DNA from: Vitellaria paradoxa
Taxonomy: Eukaryota; Streptophyta; Magnoliopsida; Ericales; Sapotaceae
DNA: 64,000 nt
Assembly: GCA_019916065.1 (NCBI GenBank)
Contig: CM034241.1
Location: 14,703,728-14,767,727, forward strand
Reading direction: 5' to 3'
Shown here one piece after another: positions 23,730 through 37,839 of the stretch. Position 1 is the first letter of the stretch. Each line of letters starts with the position of its first letter. The notes beneath the pieces were generated by a model, which was given only the letters and a program-made list of their open reading frames with translations, did not search any database and was not told the origin of the DNA. The position numbers and the translations under genes are program-made.

Positions 23730-26700
23730 TTAAGAAGAAGACGGCAATTTGACTTTGTTACGATATTCTGCAAGTGCCCATAACGGATATATATTCCTGT
23801 AGGCTGCGTAGTGTAACATGCAATTCTTCATAAAAACTCCTGTAATTTCCTGGTGGCCAAAAAAAATAATAATAAGTGAATAAATTATATACACGTTTAA
23901 TTAGTGAATGTTGAAAAGTAAATAACATTGCTAAAAAAATTAAAATTAAAAATTTGAATGCTTTTGGCCTTGATTTATACGAAAGTCAATGAAAAATATT
24001 TTGTACCCGTTGAGTGAATATATTAATTAATTCATTTTGTAAAATTTTATTAATTGAGAGATATAAAAGGAAAAATAAATAATAGTTATAAATTTGAGCG
24101 GTGAAAATACTTAATTAAGTAGGTGGTATTGGATGTAAAATTTGAATAAGGGGCTATAAAATTAAAATTAGAAGTGAATAGAAGTTATGAAAAGGAAATA
24201 CTTCAAATAAATATTTTTTTGTACTAAAACTTAAATTTTAATAAACTAAAAATTGAAACTCCAAATACATGAATTTGTGCTTCTGGTACAACAAACGTTC
24301 AAGTATTTAGAATTTCAGTAAAAAGGAAATTTTTAGCCCAACACTTTATTTTTCTTCTAAAACATTTCATATTTAATTTGGTAATGAAATTACTAAAATA
24401 GGTAGGAAATTTTGGAAATTATTTTACACAAATTCTCAAATGGTGAGTAGTTTAAAGGGTATAGGGGAAATAAAACAAAATTTTCATAAAAATGGAATTC
24501 ACAAAAAAAAAAAAAAAAAAAAATTGAAAACAAAGACTTCAGGAACACCGTCCAGTTTCTTTGTATAATAGAATTGATTATTATTATTTTTATGTAATGT
24601 TACCCTCCATTACTATTGTATATGAACGCTAATTAAACTTGAGTATACCGTGCGGTGGATTAGTAAATTACCTCTTGGGGGAAATCTCCGTCTTCCAGTT
24701 GTGAATTGATGAGCAACTTCGCAGCACGATGTAGAGGTGTAGGGTCTCTCTCAGCCTAATCAATCACATTTTACAGATTATTTTATTTTATTTTATTTTG
24801 AGCATATATATCTATATCTATATCTATATTGATGATAAAGATGTAGGCACAAGATTAAATGAGTACGCTGAGGAATTTTACCTGACCAGCATGAATTAGA
24901 CCCATCATTGCCCACGAAGTGTGCACCAAATTGGATTTGTTTTCTTCAAGTGGTATATATTTCTGTTTTTTTGTAAAGAAAAATGAGAGTATTGGTTTAA
25001 TTAAGCACAGAGATTGAATTAATGAACGAAATTGATTAAAAGAAATTGCTTCTAGTCAGGAGGAGTTGCAAACCTTTTCGGGGCAAGAAAGGTAGCTCTC
25101 TCCCCACCCTCCATTATCTCTTTGGGAATTCAGCAAAAATTGGACAGCTCTACGAACTGCTTCACAATTTTCATAAGTCTTCCCAGCAGCTGCAAACCCT
25201 CCCAGTGCAAACCAAGTGCCGTAAGTGAAGCAAACCCCCCAATTACCGTACCTGCACATTGACATCCATGAGAGATTAATATCCGGATGATGACATGGCT
25301 GTGACTGCAAACAAGTTTTTAGGCACGTCAAAAGCCTAGACACACCAAAATTAGTGGAATTGGAGAATTAGTCGGCAGATATTGTTTTAGGCATACGAGG
25401 CCTATAATATCATTTCAAAAAGGAAATTTCAAGTTTTTGAAATTTTAAGTCAGACGGCGTGATAATTGAGATTTATCTAGTTGAACCCATTTTTTATACT
25501 TAAAAATATTATTTTCTACTTTTTCGGGCAGTTTTTTATTATTGTATTAAAAATTCTAATTTTTTTTTCTTTCTGAAATGTTAGAATTTATTGTTTTCAG
25601 TTCTATCAACCAACGTATCATTTTTTTTTGTTTTTTATGCATCTTATCTGTAAAAGTCTTCATGTCACATAGCATTACTCTAAAAACAAGAAGAAGTAAA
25701 ATTTGTAGAACACTAGCTAACATTATAGGTACCAAGATCCATCTGGCATTTGGATGTTTTCAAGGAAACGAATTGCATTCGTGATGAAAGCTTCAATTTC
25801 CTTCTTGCGGTGTCCCGGGTACAATTTCATGAATAGCACAAAAGCCTGGATTGCCGATCCAGTACATTCTACGTACTCGTGTTCAATGACAATATCAGCA
25901 AAAAACTCTGTAGGATTAAGAAGCTGCGACCAACAAGGAAGAGAACAAACTCGAAAAAATAAATAATTAAGTATAAAATTAAATATATTACTATACGTTT
26001 TTATATTTATTTTATTTTTTTGGTAGTGCTTCAAAAAATGCATTGTAAATTCGCACCTCCAGCCAAGCCCCTGCTTTTACTGGCTCCCACGCCGCTAAAC
26101 CCCCAGTTTTGCTCTGTAAATTAAATTTGATAAGGTGTTGTTCTTACTTTTACAGGAGAAATATTTTAACAAGCAGGAAATTAGATAAAACAAATTCATT
26201 TAAGTGATTAATTTTACCTGTAATGAAAGAATAAGATTCACAGATTCGTATAACATTTTTGGGTCATGTTTTTCACCAACTATTTCAGGTGGCAGTTGAG
26301 ACAGTGATAAACAACACTGCAAAGCCAAAAAAAAAAAAAAAATCAATCGCAGGATCAAGATTTTATTCGTAGACCTCCATGTTAAACCATGGAATTGTTA
26401 AAAAAAAAAAAAAATTACCTTAAGCCCCTCTGCAGTGCAGTCTGAGACTTGCCAACCATGGTCTTGATCAGAGAAAGTCCAGGATCCTTTAGAAATGTGC
26501 CTGAACATTTTTTTGAAATCGCCGGAAGGGTTATCTTTTACCTATTTAGGTATTTAAACAAGCAAGCAAGGATTATATTAGTAAATTATATTGTCATGAA
26601 ATAGCCATAAAAAATTAATAATAAGTATTACTAAATTTGGGGAAAATATAATACCTGTGATTTCTTTATGAAATCATGCCCCTTCTTAAGAGTTTCTGCT

Positions 26701-29700
26701 GCTTCCTCGAGTAGATTACAAGCTAATACTGCTTGAACTGCAAAGCCCGTGTCCCATTGTTGGCTGCCAAAACTCTACATCCAACGAAAAAATAAAAAAA
26801 TTAACAACATATACAGGTTTTAGATAGATTTCTTTCTTTATTTCTTTCTTCCTTTCTCTGTCTTTCTTTTTTTCTTTTTTTTTTCCCCTTCAATTACTTC
26901 AAATTTACTTTAATTATATTTAGAAAATGGGCTAATATATACCTGCATTTTCATTCCATCTTCAGCGACCCAAATGTAATCAGGGACCCTCGCGAGATGC
27001 TTCTTGAAGTAATCACCATTAGGATCTTCCACCCAACAACAGAGCATACATAACACTTTCTCAACGCATCCAATGGTAATGTACCGGCTGTTCTCGTCTT
27101 CGTAATGGATGTAGTCCATCGTCACTTTCAGTGCTCTCTCTCGCACTTTGTTGAAGGGCCAATGCGTGAGCAATGGCTCCGTTGTTAAGTAGAGGCTATC
27201 CCAAAGCAAATCCTGTATCAGAGGATGGGGGTGGTACAAATCTTCCTGCGCCAACAAAAAATTTTTGTGCCATTATTTGGTTTTCTATTGGAGAATTCTT
27301 GATTGAAAAAGATGTAACATATATATATATATTTACCTTCGCACACAAATGTCGAACTTTCCTCCAATTAACTTCCTCGTATGGTTGAGAATGGAGCTCT
27401 TTCCTCAATTGTCGAACAAGGTCTGTGATGGGTCCAACGAATCTCTTCCCATATAGGTACGACATTGGCATGTAAACCAATCGACAGTAGCACCACATTT
27501 TTGCTGCATATATAGAACAGCAAACATACATAAGTCGAAAATGGCTCCTCCATTTTCCATCAAACAATCACAGCATGAGATACAGGGGCGAATTCAGATT
27601 TGGAGCTCGCTCGAGCTGAAGGTAGAGTAGGTTAGGGTACAAAAATTTAGGCTAAATAAAAAATTTAAATAGAGAGTAAACTAAACTACAAAAATTTAGT
27701 GTGAACTAAATTTGAAAAAAAAAAAAAAAAAAGAGAGAGAGAGATTTTGAGCAGAAAAAATTATTTTTGAAGCTACCCGCAACAACCTAGAGCAATCCTA
27801 GAATCGTTCACCCTAATAACATACCTGGATGCATTGGTAAATAGGGAGGAAGGATCCAGAACTCTGGTGGCATGGGATTGCAGCCTGACCAATCAAACAA
27901 TCCAAATATCTGCACACCAATATTAAAAACAGAGATAAAAGAGTAAGCAATAATAGCCATAAAACGTCGAGTATCAAAGCTAAGTGCAAGAGCAATTTGA
28001 ATATGGAGCTCTATATACCGAAAGCCATGTCTTTCCCCAAGAGGGTATGGCAACTACGCCGCCATGATCGTGGATCCATTTTCGCCCTCTTTCCGCGGCA
28101 TTGTTTCGACCGCCCGATGGGCCGTCTCCGAGAATACGCATGCAAATATAGTTAAGTACGGTGCAGAACATGATACTGTGGCCCTCTATGTGGAATCCCC
28201 AACCTCCATCTTCGTTCTTCAGAATTACCAGACAAATTTAAATTAAATGGTTGGAGTTAATAGGTGTGACAGTTCTGTCAAAAACATCTAGTGCAAGGAT
28301 CAAGTCAAATTTTAGAGCTAATACTAATATTTTTAATTCATATTTGTTAATAAGTGTTTGAGATACTGATTAATGATTAATGAAAACATGTCATATATTA
28401 ATGTTTCGCACTTTTGCCACCCCTATCATTTAATATTACGGTAAGTGTATTTGTTGTTTTTTAACGAGTGTCCCTGAATACCCGTTAACAGGGCTGTTTT
28501 TAATTTGGTGAAGATTTCATTTATACTTACTTGGTGGTTGTATATGTATCTAAGAATTTCTTCTTTATGTTCGGCCGAAAACATGCTATCCAAATGTCCA
28601 GTTATGTATAGACACATGACCTGCAATATTGCAAGTAGTATAAAATTTTCAACAATTTATTGTGTGTTATATTTAAAAAGTCACAAGAAGAAGAGTGATG
28701 GGATGGAGAACAAACCAATGGAGGTAGAAAGTATAAAGGGCCTGCATTCTCGGCAGGCCAGTGCCCATCCTCTGCCTGAATGGCTTGAAAGAAGCGCAAT
28801 GCCCTTTTCATTGTGACTGTGGCAGCCTCATAGGTAACATCCTCATCTTCCGCAACCTTTACTTGTGGAATTGTTTGCTGAAAATTATTTTCCTTCAATA
28901 ACTGCATATACAGAATAGGAATACAAAATGACATTAATAAGTAATTATCATTAATTAACTCACTCTTCAAATATGAACATCTATATACTTACATATGTCT
29001 ATGGTAACTTGTCAAATGGTCAAACAACACAACGATATGATTCATTATATGTATAACTTGATGGACAAATCGTTTCTTGATGCAAGATATTCAAATTTTA
29101 TAAATTTTGTGAGAAAATTTAATTAAATAAGAAGAAAAACTAAATTATATATGTATGTATACATGTATTTGATAATAATGACGACATAAGATCTATTTAG
29201 AACTCTACAAAACTCCATAACAATCTAAAAATTTTCAAGAAATTTAAAATTTTTAACTTACTGCATGAATTACAAAATTACAACTTTTGGCTGCGTTTGA
29301 CATAAAATTTTTCTCTGAAAATCTTTATAAATCTTTGTTAACTTTATATCACATCAACTTTTTTTCTTTCACTACACGCAGTACGAACCCTCAATTTATC
29401 TCACTTTTTTTTACTTCAAACAAACCCTTTGTAATTTATACAAACTTTTATAATTTTAAACATCCTCGTGATAGAAAGTTTCAATTAAATTAGGGTACGA
29501 TAAATGAAAGAAATTGATTAATTTAATCAAGCAAAGAATTGAAATATTAATAAACATAAAAGTAAGTTTAGCTGAGTTCTTTTGTTCCCGATAAATTACT
29601 TCGTACACTTCTAAAATTGAGTGTGGCGGCAGGCGAGAACAACTCCACGTGCGTGCGTATGTATACAATATACATATAAATTTATATATACTATCGTAAT

Positions 29701-32700
29701 AAGACAAAATCTTATTATTTGATGAGAATTTAAATTTAGTAAAACATTAAATTTTGTGAAAGATGAAGCTTTTATCTCTCTCTCTCTCTCTCTAATACCG
29801 AAACTTAAGGAATGTTTGTTTTGGAGACAACAGAAAATAAATTTTGTTAGAGTAATTTTTATCCTTCATTACAATAGTTTAAAAGATGAGATAATAATTA
29901 CACTGGATAATATTACTTCTTAGGGTGTAAATTTTTACTGATAGAAAATGTGAGTAATAAAGAGTAATAGAAAAATTATACTATTTTTTTATTGTCTCGT
30001 AAAATATTTTTTTACACTCATCTCTCAAGTGACATTCTCTCTTAGTATTCTAAAAATAATAATATTATTATCAGGGTAATATTTACTCTCTCAATCCAAA
30101 TATAAGTATCACGATATTATTACCCTCAACTATTACTGAATAACAATTATCTTGTAATCTTTTACTTTCAAAATTTTCATCTCGTGCCAAATGTTACCTT
30201 ATAACTACATAAAATTTTAAGATAATTAGAAATAAATTTTCAATAACTACCATTTAATTAAATAATTATACTTTTTTATTTTTTATTTTCTCCAAATGTC
30301 TCTTAATTTCCCAATATTTTTATTTTTCCTCTTTAAATACTCATTATTTATTGGAGTGTCACTATTTACTCTTGATCTAAATTTTGTTATCTAATTTTTT
30401 TTTGACTGTTAAAAAAAAAAGAACATAAAAAAAAAAAAGTTTAATAAGCACTCGTGCGTGAATCCACACTAATGTGTGTATATATATACCAGTGGACTCA
30501 ATTAGTTAATTTTTTATTTTATTTATTTATTTATTTATTTGTGCATAGAAGAATTTTAATATACATATAAATAGTAAAATTAGGTATTAATAGTATACAT
30601 AAAATTAATAAAAATTAAGTGTTAGCATAATTTAAACGAAAAATTGTATTTAAGTTATACTTTATAATATTTTAAGGCTATTAGTCATACAAAAAAAAAA
30701 AAGTATTACTTTTAAGTCACATTAATGTAGCAAGTTTTGTATTTAAGTCACACTTTTGAGTGGGTCCCACGAATTTGTTTTAAATATAGTTTCTAATATA
30801 CCGATAATATCCTTTATTTCTATAACTAAGTTACACAAGTTATTTCCGAAAATTTCAAAAATCACGTGAAGATATGGTTTACTGAGAATCACGCTTCTTC
30901 CGTTTTTTTTTTCCTTCCTTGTTTTCAGTTTCATTATTTACAATTTTAGTCGTGAAGATATGAAGAAGATAGAGCTTATTTGGCTTATCTTCTTCATGGA
31001 TTGATTTTGCCGATTGGCGTTTTGAGCTATCTTCAAAACAATACCGGTACTGTTTCAAAAAATATGATGATATTGGCTCGTATGGTTGGTTTGTGTTATG
31101 TATCGATTGATGTTTTTTAGGCAGTATGAAAACAGTACCGGTCTAAAACAGTACCGGTAATTGGCTAAGGTTCCTTACTGTCCTGTGATACTGTTTCAAA
31201 AATAATAATGATGTTGGCTCATATCATTGGTTTGTGTTATTATTGATTGATGTTTTTAGGCAGTATAAAAATCGTACCAGTCTAAAACAGTACCAGTACT
31301 GTTTTATCGGTACTATTTTCAAAACAGTACCATGAATTATAAGTAGATGACGAGTTTTAAGAGCAATAGAAATCCATGGGGTCGATTGGCGTTTTGAGAT
31401 ATCTTCAAAACAGTACCGGTACTGTTTCAAAAAATATGATGATGTTGGCTCGTATCATTAATTTGTGTTATGTATCGATTGATGTTCTTTTAGGCAGTAT
31501 GAAAATAGTACCGGTACTGTTTTTAAAACAACGCCATGAATTATAAGCAGATGACAAGTTTTGGGCAAGAGAAATCCATGGAGTTGATTAGTATTTTGAT
31601 CTATTTTCAAAACAGTACCAGTACTGTTTCAAAATCAGAAAAAATAAATATACTTAGGAATGATGATCGATTTAGGTTTTTCCCAAACAATTTTAATTTT
31701 ATTTCTAAAAATCGGTTTTGCTTGCTTTGTAAAGAAGATGGAAAGTCACGGAAGTTATGAGTGAAGTGTGTACTATTTTCGGATAAAACTAACAATTTTG
31801 AAATGTAGTGAAAAACGCGTGATGTCCTTTTTTGTCTTTTTGTTGCAAGTGTGACTTATTTACAAATAAATTTTTTAGGTATAACGTAAATTCTTATAAC
31901 TTTATAAATAGTGACCAGCTTCCAAAAATCCCTAATTCAAACTTATAACCTAATAAGAAGTGGAACTATTTTTTTTAACGAAAGGCTACCTTGTCAAATG
32001 AAAATTTAAATGAATGTGAGGAGAATCTGTCTTACAAGTCCACGTGCCGCACACGGGCTCCCTTAAATCAAGAAACCTTCGTTTTTCGGCTACTTGGGCC
32101 TACCATGCGGTGTTCAAATACCAGTAATAATAATACGTGCCTACGGCACTAAATAATGAACAAAATTACTATTAAATTTTTGTATACTTAAAATTTTAGA
32201 TAAAAAATTTGAATAAAAAATTATAATAATTCTTGAATTTTAATTTTTTATTTTCTAAAACTTTGGGGATTATTTGATTTATTTTTCTATTTTTTGTTTT
32301 CTGTTTTTTATTTTGAGTTCATTTTTTATTTTGTCCTTTTAAAAATAAAGAAAATAGCTCAAAATTCATTTGATTACTTGTGTTTTAAAATTTATTTTCG
32401 AAACCTGAAAATGAGTTTACACATGAAATAAAAAAAAAAAAGATAAAAAGTCATTTTGAGAGTATTCAACAAAAAAAAAAAAAAAAAAAGAAAAATTTCA
32501 AAACAAGGAGAATAAAGTATTTTCTTTTTCTTCGTTCTAAGATTTTTAACACATAAAACAAAAACAGAAAATAGAAAACACAAAAGTAAACCAAATGCCA
32601 CCTTAGATTTTAATAGTTGTTACATGTGTTTTACTCTCCATTTTCAGTTAATTTTTAATAAATATCATAAAAGAAAATATAAATTATGGTGTCTTAATTT

Positions 32701-35631
32701 GGAAGATTCAACTTTTTAGAAACCATAATTTGACAGAATTTAAATTAACAGTTTTGATTTATAGATGACTTTACCCTTAAAATATGATAAAATTTAAAAT
32801 GTTTAAATCGTTTTGTGAGATAAATAGTAATGGAGTCCACTAAATAAAAATTAAGCGGAAAGCTAAAAATATAAAATGACCTTAATCGTTGAAATTTCTG
32901 TGTTTGTGTTTGTATTTCACTCTTCTCAATCCATTTGAACTGTTATATTTTAATTTAACGATCCCTAACAACAAATCACCAAGCTGGCATAAAAACCTTA
33001 TATTTGGCCCCAAAATCCAATTTAAATGGGGAGGCTAAAATCACTTGATGTTAGCTCAGTGGTACTAAAGTTGAGATTGTCATATTAAAATTTTAAAAAT
33101 TCAGATTTATTCACGTTTTTTTTTTTTTAAATTAAGAATATGTGGATGAATGTGAATTGTTAAATTTTAACCTAATAGTTCTTTACTTAGGGCATATTTG
33201 AAAACGCTGTCATTTTTTGTTGTTTTTTCTGTTGCCGTTTTCTATTTTTTGTTTTCTATTACCGTTTATTTTTTTTAAATAAAAATTGAAACTGCGTTTG
33301 GAAATACAAGTTTATTTATAATTATTATTTTTATTTTAGAAAATATTTAATTTTATTAGTTTTAAAAAATTAATAGAATTTAATAAAATATATTTTATAT
33401 TAATTTAATTTAATTAATATAATTAATTAAATTAATATAGTAAATTATTTATTAAAATCATTTAATTCAATAAATATAAATTATATTAAATTATATTATT
33501 TATTAAAAATAATTTAATAAAATATATTTCATATTAAATAAATAATTAAATTAGATTAATTATTAAATTAAATTATTTATTTTTAAAGTAATTAAATTCA
33601 TTTAATTATTTATTAAAATAATTTAATAAAATATATTTTATATAAATTAAATTAATTAAATCATAAATAATTTAATTTAATTATGAAATTTATTTAAAAT
33701 AATTTAATAATAATTATTAAATTAAATTAAATTAAAATTTAATGTAATTTAATTATTTATTATTAATTATTTTATATAAATTGATTTAATTATTAAATTA
33801 AATAAATTAATTATGATATTTATTTTAGATAATTTAGCAATAATTAATTACTAAATTAAGTTAAATTAATTAATTTAGTTTTATTATTTATTAAAATAAT
33901 TTATATTAATTTATATAATTAATTTAATTTATTGAATTTAATTATATTATTTATTAAAATAACTTATTTTAATAAAATAATTTATTTTTATGTAATGTAA
34001 CAAAAATAGACAAAATTTTAAAATTGACAGAATATTGGCAACAGAAAAAAAAGTAGAGTAAAAACACATTTTTTCTGTTTCCGTTTTTCTATTTATATTT
34101 TTATTTTTTTTGGAAACAAAAAAACATAAACAGGTTTATTAAACATATTTCTATTGCGAGTTTACAAAATTTTGAAAATATAAACAAAAAAATAGAAAAC
34201 AGAAACGTTACCAAACAGAGTCTTAATGTTCTATGTTGAAATTACAACAGTGCCCCCGAGATATTTTGGATGGTTGACATCAAATTTGATGTCAGTCCAG
34301 TGATATCACATCTCTTAGCCGTTGAATTAAAATTCAAAAGTTTAAATATTATCAAATATGTTTCTATCGTAAGTTTACAAAATTTTGAAAACATAAATAG
34401 AAAAGTAAAAAACAGAAACGTTACTAAACGGGGTCTTAATGTCCTAAGTTGAAATTAGAACAGCGTATCTCTTAGCTGTTGAATTAAAATTCAAAAGTTT
34501 AAATACATTTAAATATTTTTGTATAATTTTTAATTAAAAAATATTTGAATAAATTTAAATCATTGGATATGAAATCAATAGGGCACACGCGTGATGTCAT
34601 CTCACGATCATCACACTCGCTGCCAGCCTATCAATCCAATTTCAACGAAATTCGACGAAAAACGACATTTCCTCATCCGTGTTTACATTATATCATGATA
34701 TAAATTTTTTTATTAATACGAAGAATAAAATGATATTTTCATATTATTGAATTAATTTAACATTACTTATAAATAAAAAAAAATTAACAGAAAAAATCTG
34801 AACGAGTGTAATACAGGATCCACATAACGGAGACAACAAAACAATATAAGTGAAATAAATCCTTAATTATTTTTTCTTCAAAAAGAGTTTGTTAAAGTTA
34901 TGACGGCTACTTATGCCCGACTTAGAGAAGTAAAAAAAGGAAAAACAAATACTAACTTTTGATATTTTCGGTAAAATTTAGCAGGTTGCTAAAAAATTAA
35001 TTTTTACTGAGTTGTCAAAAGGTATATGCTTATTTCATTTAAACTTAACTCAAAATTTATTAAAATTTTTATCAAACACTTAAAAATTATCAAAAATTAT
35101 TAAAATTTTTTATTTATTTTATCAACTACGGTGTCAAAATTACTAAAAAATTCTATTTATTTTACTAAATACATAAAAAAATTCACTATAAATTTTTAAC
35201 AAAAAAAAAAATTATCAAAAATTAATAAAAATTTGACTAGTTGGGAAAGAAGCCGTTCCCACACAACCGTAAAATGGGAGGTGCAGAGGTAGCGCGCTTT
35301 CTCCGTCATTTTCAGTCATCTTTCACTTCAATTCAAAGGTACGATAACTCATCTTAAAAGTCAAACCAGATGCCAAATTTTTCAAAAAGGAGTAGTAGAG
35401 AGAGGGAGAGAGAGGGTTAAAAACCTGCAAGCGGTAAAGAAGATCCCCGTTGGGCTTGACTCTTTTCCTGTTTTGGGTGAAGAGCTCGCGAGCTCTTTCA
35501 ACTTCAGCGCGCTGTTCGGGGGTTCCGTAATTGGGATCGAACTCCCAAATTTGACGACCCACAAAGTTGTTCGTGCTGTAAAGATATTCCCCATAAGGCC
35601 CCCCTCCTTCTCCGACCTTTAGCCTCCACAT
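23730..35631 (-). CDS. Oxidosqualene cyclase (beta-amyrin synthase type) copy 2, intact
   Basis: Converts 2,3-oxidosqualene to a pentacyclic triterpene, by family knowledge at the ER membrane. Exons: 35631-35425, 28901-28716, 28620-28531, 28216-28019, 27909-27825, 27503-27337, 27245-26943, 26774-26655, 26541-26419, 26316-26218, 26113-26057, 25923-25733, 25251-25074, 24962-24882, 24755-24672, 23849-23730. They total 2,289 nt, or 762 residues, the normal family length. Visible motifs: QAEDGHW at about 111-117, QNEDGGW 161-167, MWCYCR 258-263, DCTAE 486-490 (the Asp protonates the epoxide), QMPDGSW 603-609, QRDNGGW 652-658, QLEDGDF 714-720, C-terminal KLPSSS. Trp in MWCYCR favours beta-amyrin over lupeol synthase, where the family usually has Leu. 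Mixed-amyrin or other products cannot be excluded. Exons 14-16 resemble copy 3 and exons 1-12 resemble copy 1. Confidence 0.93.
29288..29429. mobile_element. Tourist-like MITE in intron 1 of copy 2
   Basis: Orthologous to 13,956-14,097, with a few substitutions. The corresponding segment is deleted from copy 3. Confidence 0.6.
30632..31931. mobile_element. Palindrome-rich insertion in intron 1 of copy 2
   Basis: Orthologous to the copy 1 insertion. It lacks an internal block of about 40 bp (one TACTGTTTTATCGGTA unit) present in copy 1 near 15,947-15,990. One perfect AACAGTACCGGTACTGTT remains at 31,409-31,426. Confidence 0.55.
33190..34222. mobile_element. Harbinger/Tourist-like AT-rich element, intron 1 of copy 2
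   Basis: Orthologous to 17,877-18,908, with TTA on both sides. Small indels only. Confidence 0.6.
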
Positions 35632-35997
35632 CCTCCACGTACTTCCTCTTCCCTGCAATATTATTTTTTTTTTGTTATAATAATCAAATAAAAGTAAAAT
35701 CAACACACTCTCTCACCACCGCTGAAAGACCCATAACTTTATTTTTTATTTTTTAAAGATATTTTCTTCCTAGCTATTTCAATTATTATCAAGTTTGAAT
35801 GCTATCACCTTGTCACTATAGTACTTAAAAAAAATTTGCTTCACCTAACAGAAAAAGAAAATGCTCAATTAGATTAATATGAGCAAAGCTCCAATGGTGT
35901 CTTCTTTCAACACGAAGCACTGCCAATCTTATATGTGTGTGTGTGTGTGTGTGTGTAAGGTGAAAGAGAGACAGAGAAAGGTTGCTTGTTGGATTAC

Positions 35998-36127
35998 CTG
36001 CTGTTTCCTAAATCGCAGTTTGTGCACTTGGGTGGAAAAAGGTTGGTGACCTTGATATATCCCGACTAGAACAAAAATAAATACAGAGAGAGAGAGAGAG
36101 AGAGATGGGAAATTCAAGTTTCCACTG
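35998..36127 (-). other. OSC copy 2 non-coding first exon (5'UTR)
   Basis: Same structure as copy 1: donor GGAAACAGCAG/GTAATCC at 35,998/35,997 and acceptor before 35,652. The (CT)n tract is shorter than in copy 1. The transcript start is inferred from the TATA box. Confidence 0.6.
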
Positions 36128-36152
36128 AAGAGAAAAGAAGAGACAACCACCT

Positions 36153-36160
36153 CATTTATA
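36153..36160 (-). promoter_or_regulatory. TATA box of OSC copy 2
   Basis: TATAAATG in the same context as copy 1, with the same TGCATG motif upstream. Confidence 0.6.
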
Positions 36161-36238
36161 CACAAAGGCGAAGTACATGCATTTCTTTCTATACATTTGG
36201 GTTATTTTTTTTTTTTTTTTCGTTCTCAATACTGACCT

Positions 36239-36472
36239 AAGAATTCCACGCAGTAGTAATTTCTATGCGTGTAACCACCTCGTCCTCTCGTTAAAGAATT
36301 CCACTTATGCAAGTAACCATCTCGTCCCGTCGTCAAAGTATTCCACTTCTATGCATGTAACCATCTCGTCCCCTCATCAAAGAATTTCACGTGATAGTAA
36401 TTTCTACGCACCTCATCAAAGAATTCCACGTGATAGTAATTTCTACGTATGTAACCATTTCGTCCCCTCGTC
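36239..36472. repeat. Promoter minisatellite upstream of OSC copy 2
   Basis: Same five-unit array as copy 1. The 115-codon open frame across it is repeat-derived and not a gene. Confidence 0.8.
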
Positions 36473-37839
36473 AATAATGCCATCTTTTTTTTTTTTTTTT
36501 TTTTTTTGGATAGTACGTCAATAATGCCATCGAAGTCAAGGGTGGAGGCTATAGGACAACGTCTCTACCCACCCCTCGCTTTGTTTTTGTTTTTTTTTTT
36601 TGAAAATATATATGTTGACACATAAACGTGGGTGTAATCCTCATTAAAATTTTAATATAATTAAAATAGAGTTATAAAAATAATTAACAATTTAAACTGG
36701 TGGTTCAAATAGTAAATAATAAGTAATTAAAAGTATTTAAACAAAATAATAATTAATTAAGAAGTATTAAAAAAATTATAAAAATAGTTGGTAGTTAAAT
36801 GACTTTTATAGAAGAGAAAAATATAAATGACAAAAATTACTTAATTACGTAGCAGTTATAAAAATTTACTTTTCAATATTAATAAAATTATAGATAATTA
36901 TAAAGAGTTTAAAACTATTATAGAAAAAAACAAATTGCAAATAAAATTTTATAAATTTTAAAGTCTTACTATTATTCTTAGTAGACACTCAATTTTTACC
37001 TTTTAAATTTGCGATTTTTTAAAAATATCTACACGTATATATATACAGTGCATCTACTTTTAAAATAATTTTTATTAAATTTTTATCATTTTTCGTTATA
37101 TTTAAATGATTAATTAAATTGACTAAGCCATTTATATTTAGATTGACTAACTCATTTAAATATTACCTCACTTGTTTTAATACCAAGTTTTTTATTGCTC
37201 GGTCCATAATCATCTTAAGAGGCCCCGATTTCATTTAAGTAATCTTCAGCCAACTTATAAACTGGGAATTGCTAATGGCTAAAAGCACATAAATAATGAA
37301 AATTTTACTTTATATTAAATTTATAAGTAAGTAGTTCTCTCGTAAAAAACATGAGTTCATTTACATCTATTAAAATTATGCATCACAGTTATAGTAGTTT
37401 TATGTATACAAAAAAAAAAAAAAAAAAAAAAAAGGTAAAATTGTAGTCATCTAATAATGTGGAACAAAAAATAAATATATAAAATTTTGTGAATGAAAAA
37501 AAGAGAAGAGAAGAGAACAGAATAAAGAAGAACAGTGCCATGTAAGATTAAAATGAAAGATATAGGAGAGAGAAAAACTTTAAATTTAAAATTAGAGTTT
37601 AAAAAAAAAATTACTTCCAAGACTTATTCAAAGATTTGTAAAAAAAAAAAAGTAGAATAGTGAATATAGAGAGTGCCACATATAATTTGATAATAATTTT
37701 TATTAATTTTATAAAAATAGCTCAAATTACAAATATTATTATTAATCTTATATTGTATTTTATAAAATAAAATAAACATAATCAATATGACCAATTTAAA
37801 TTTAAAATTAGAATTTAGAAAAATAATTACCATAAGCCA

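Noticed and set aside
36177..36524. 115-codon frame upstream of copy 2
   Set aside because: It runs through the promoter minisatellite and a T tract, and the protein is repeat-derived and low in complexity.
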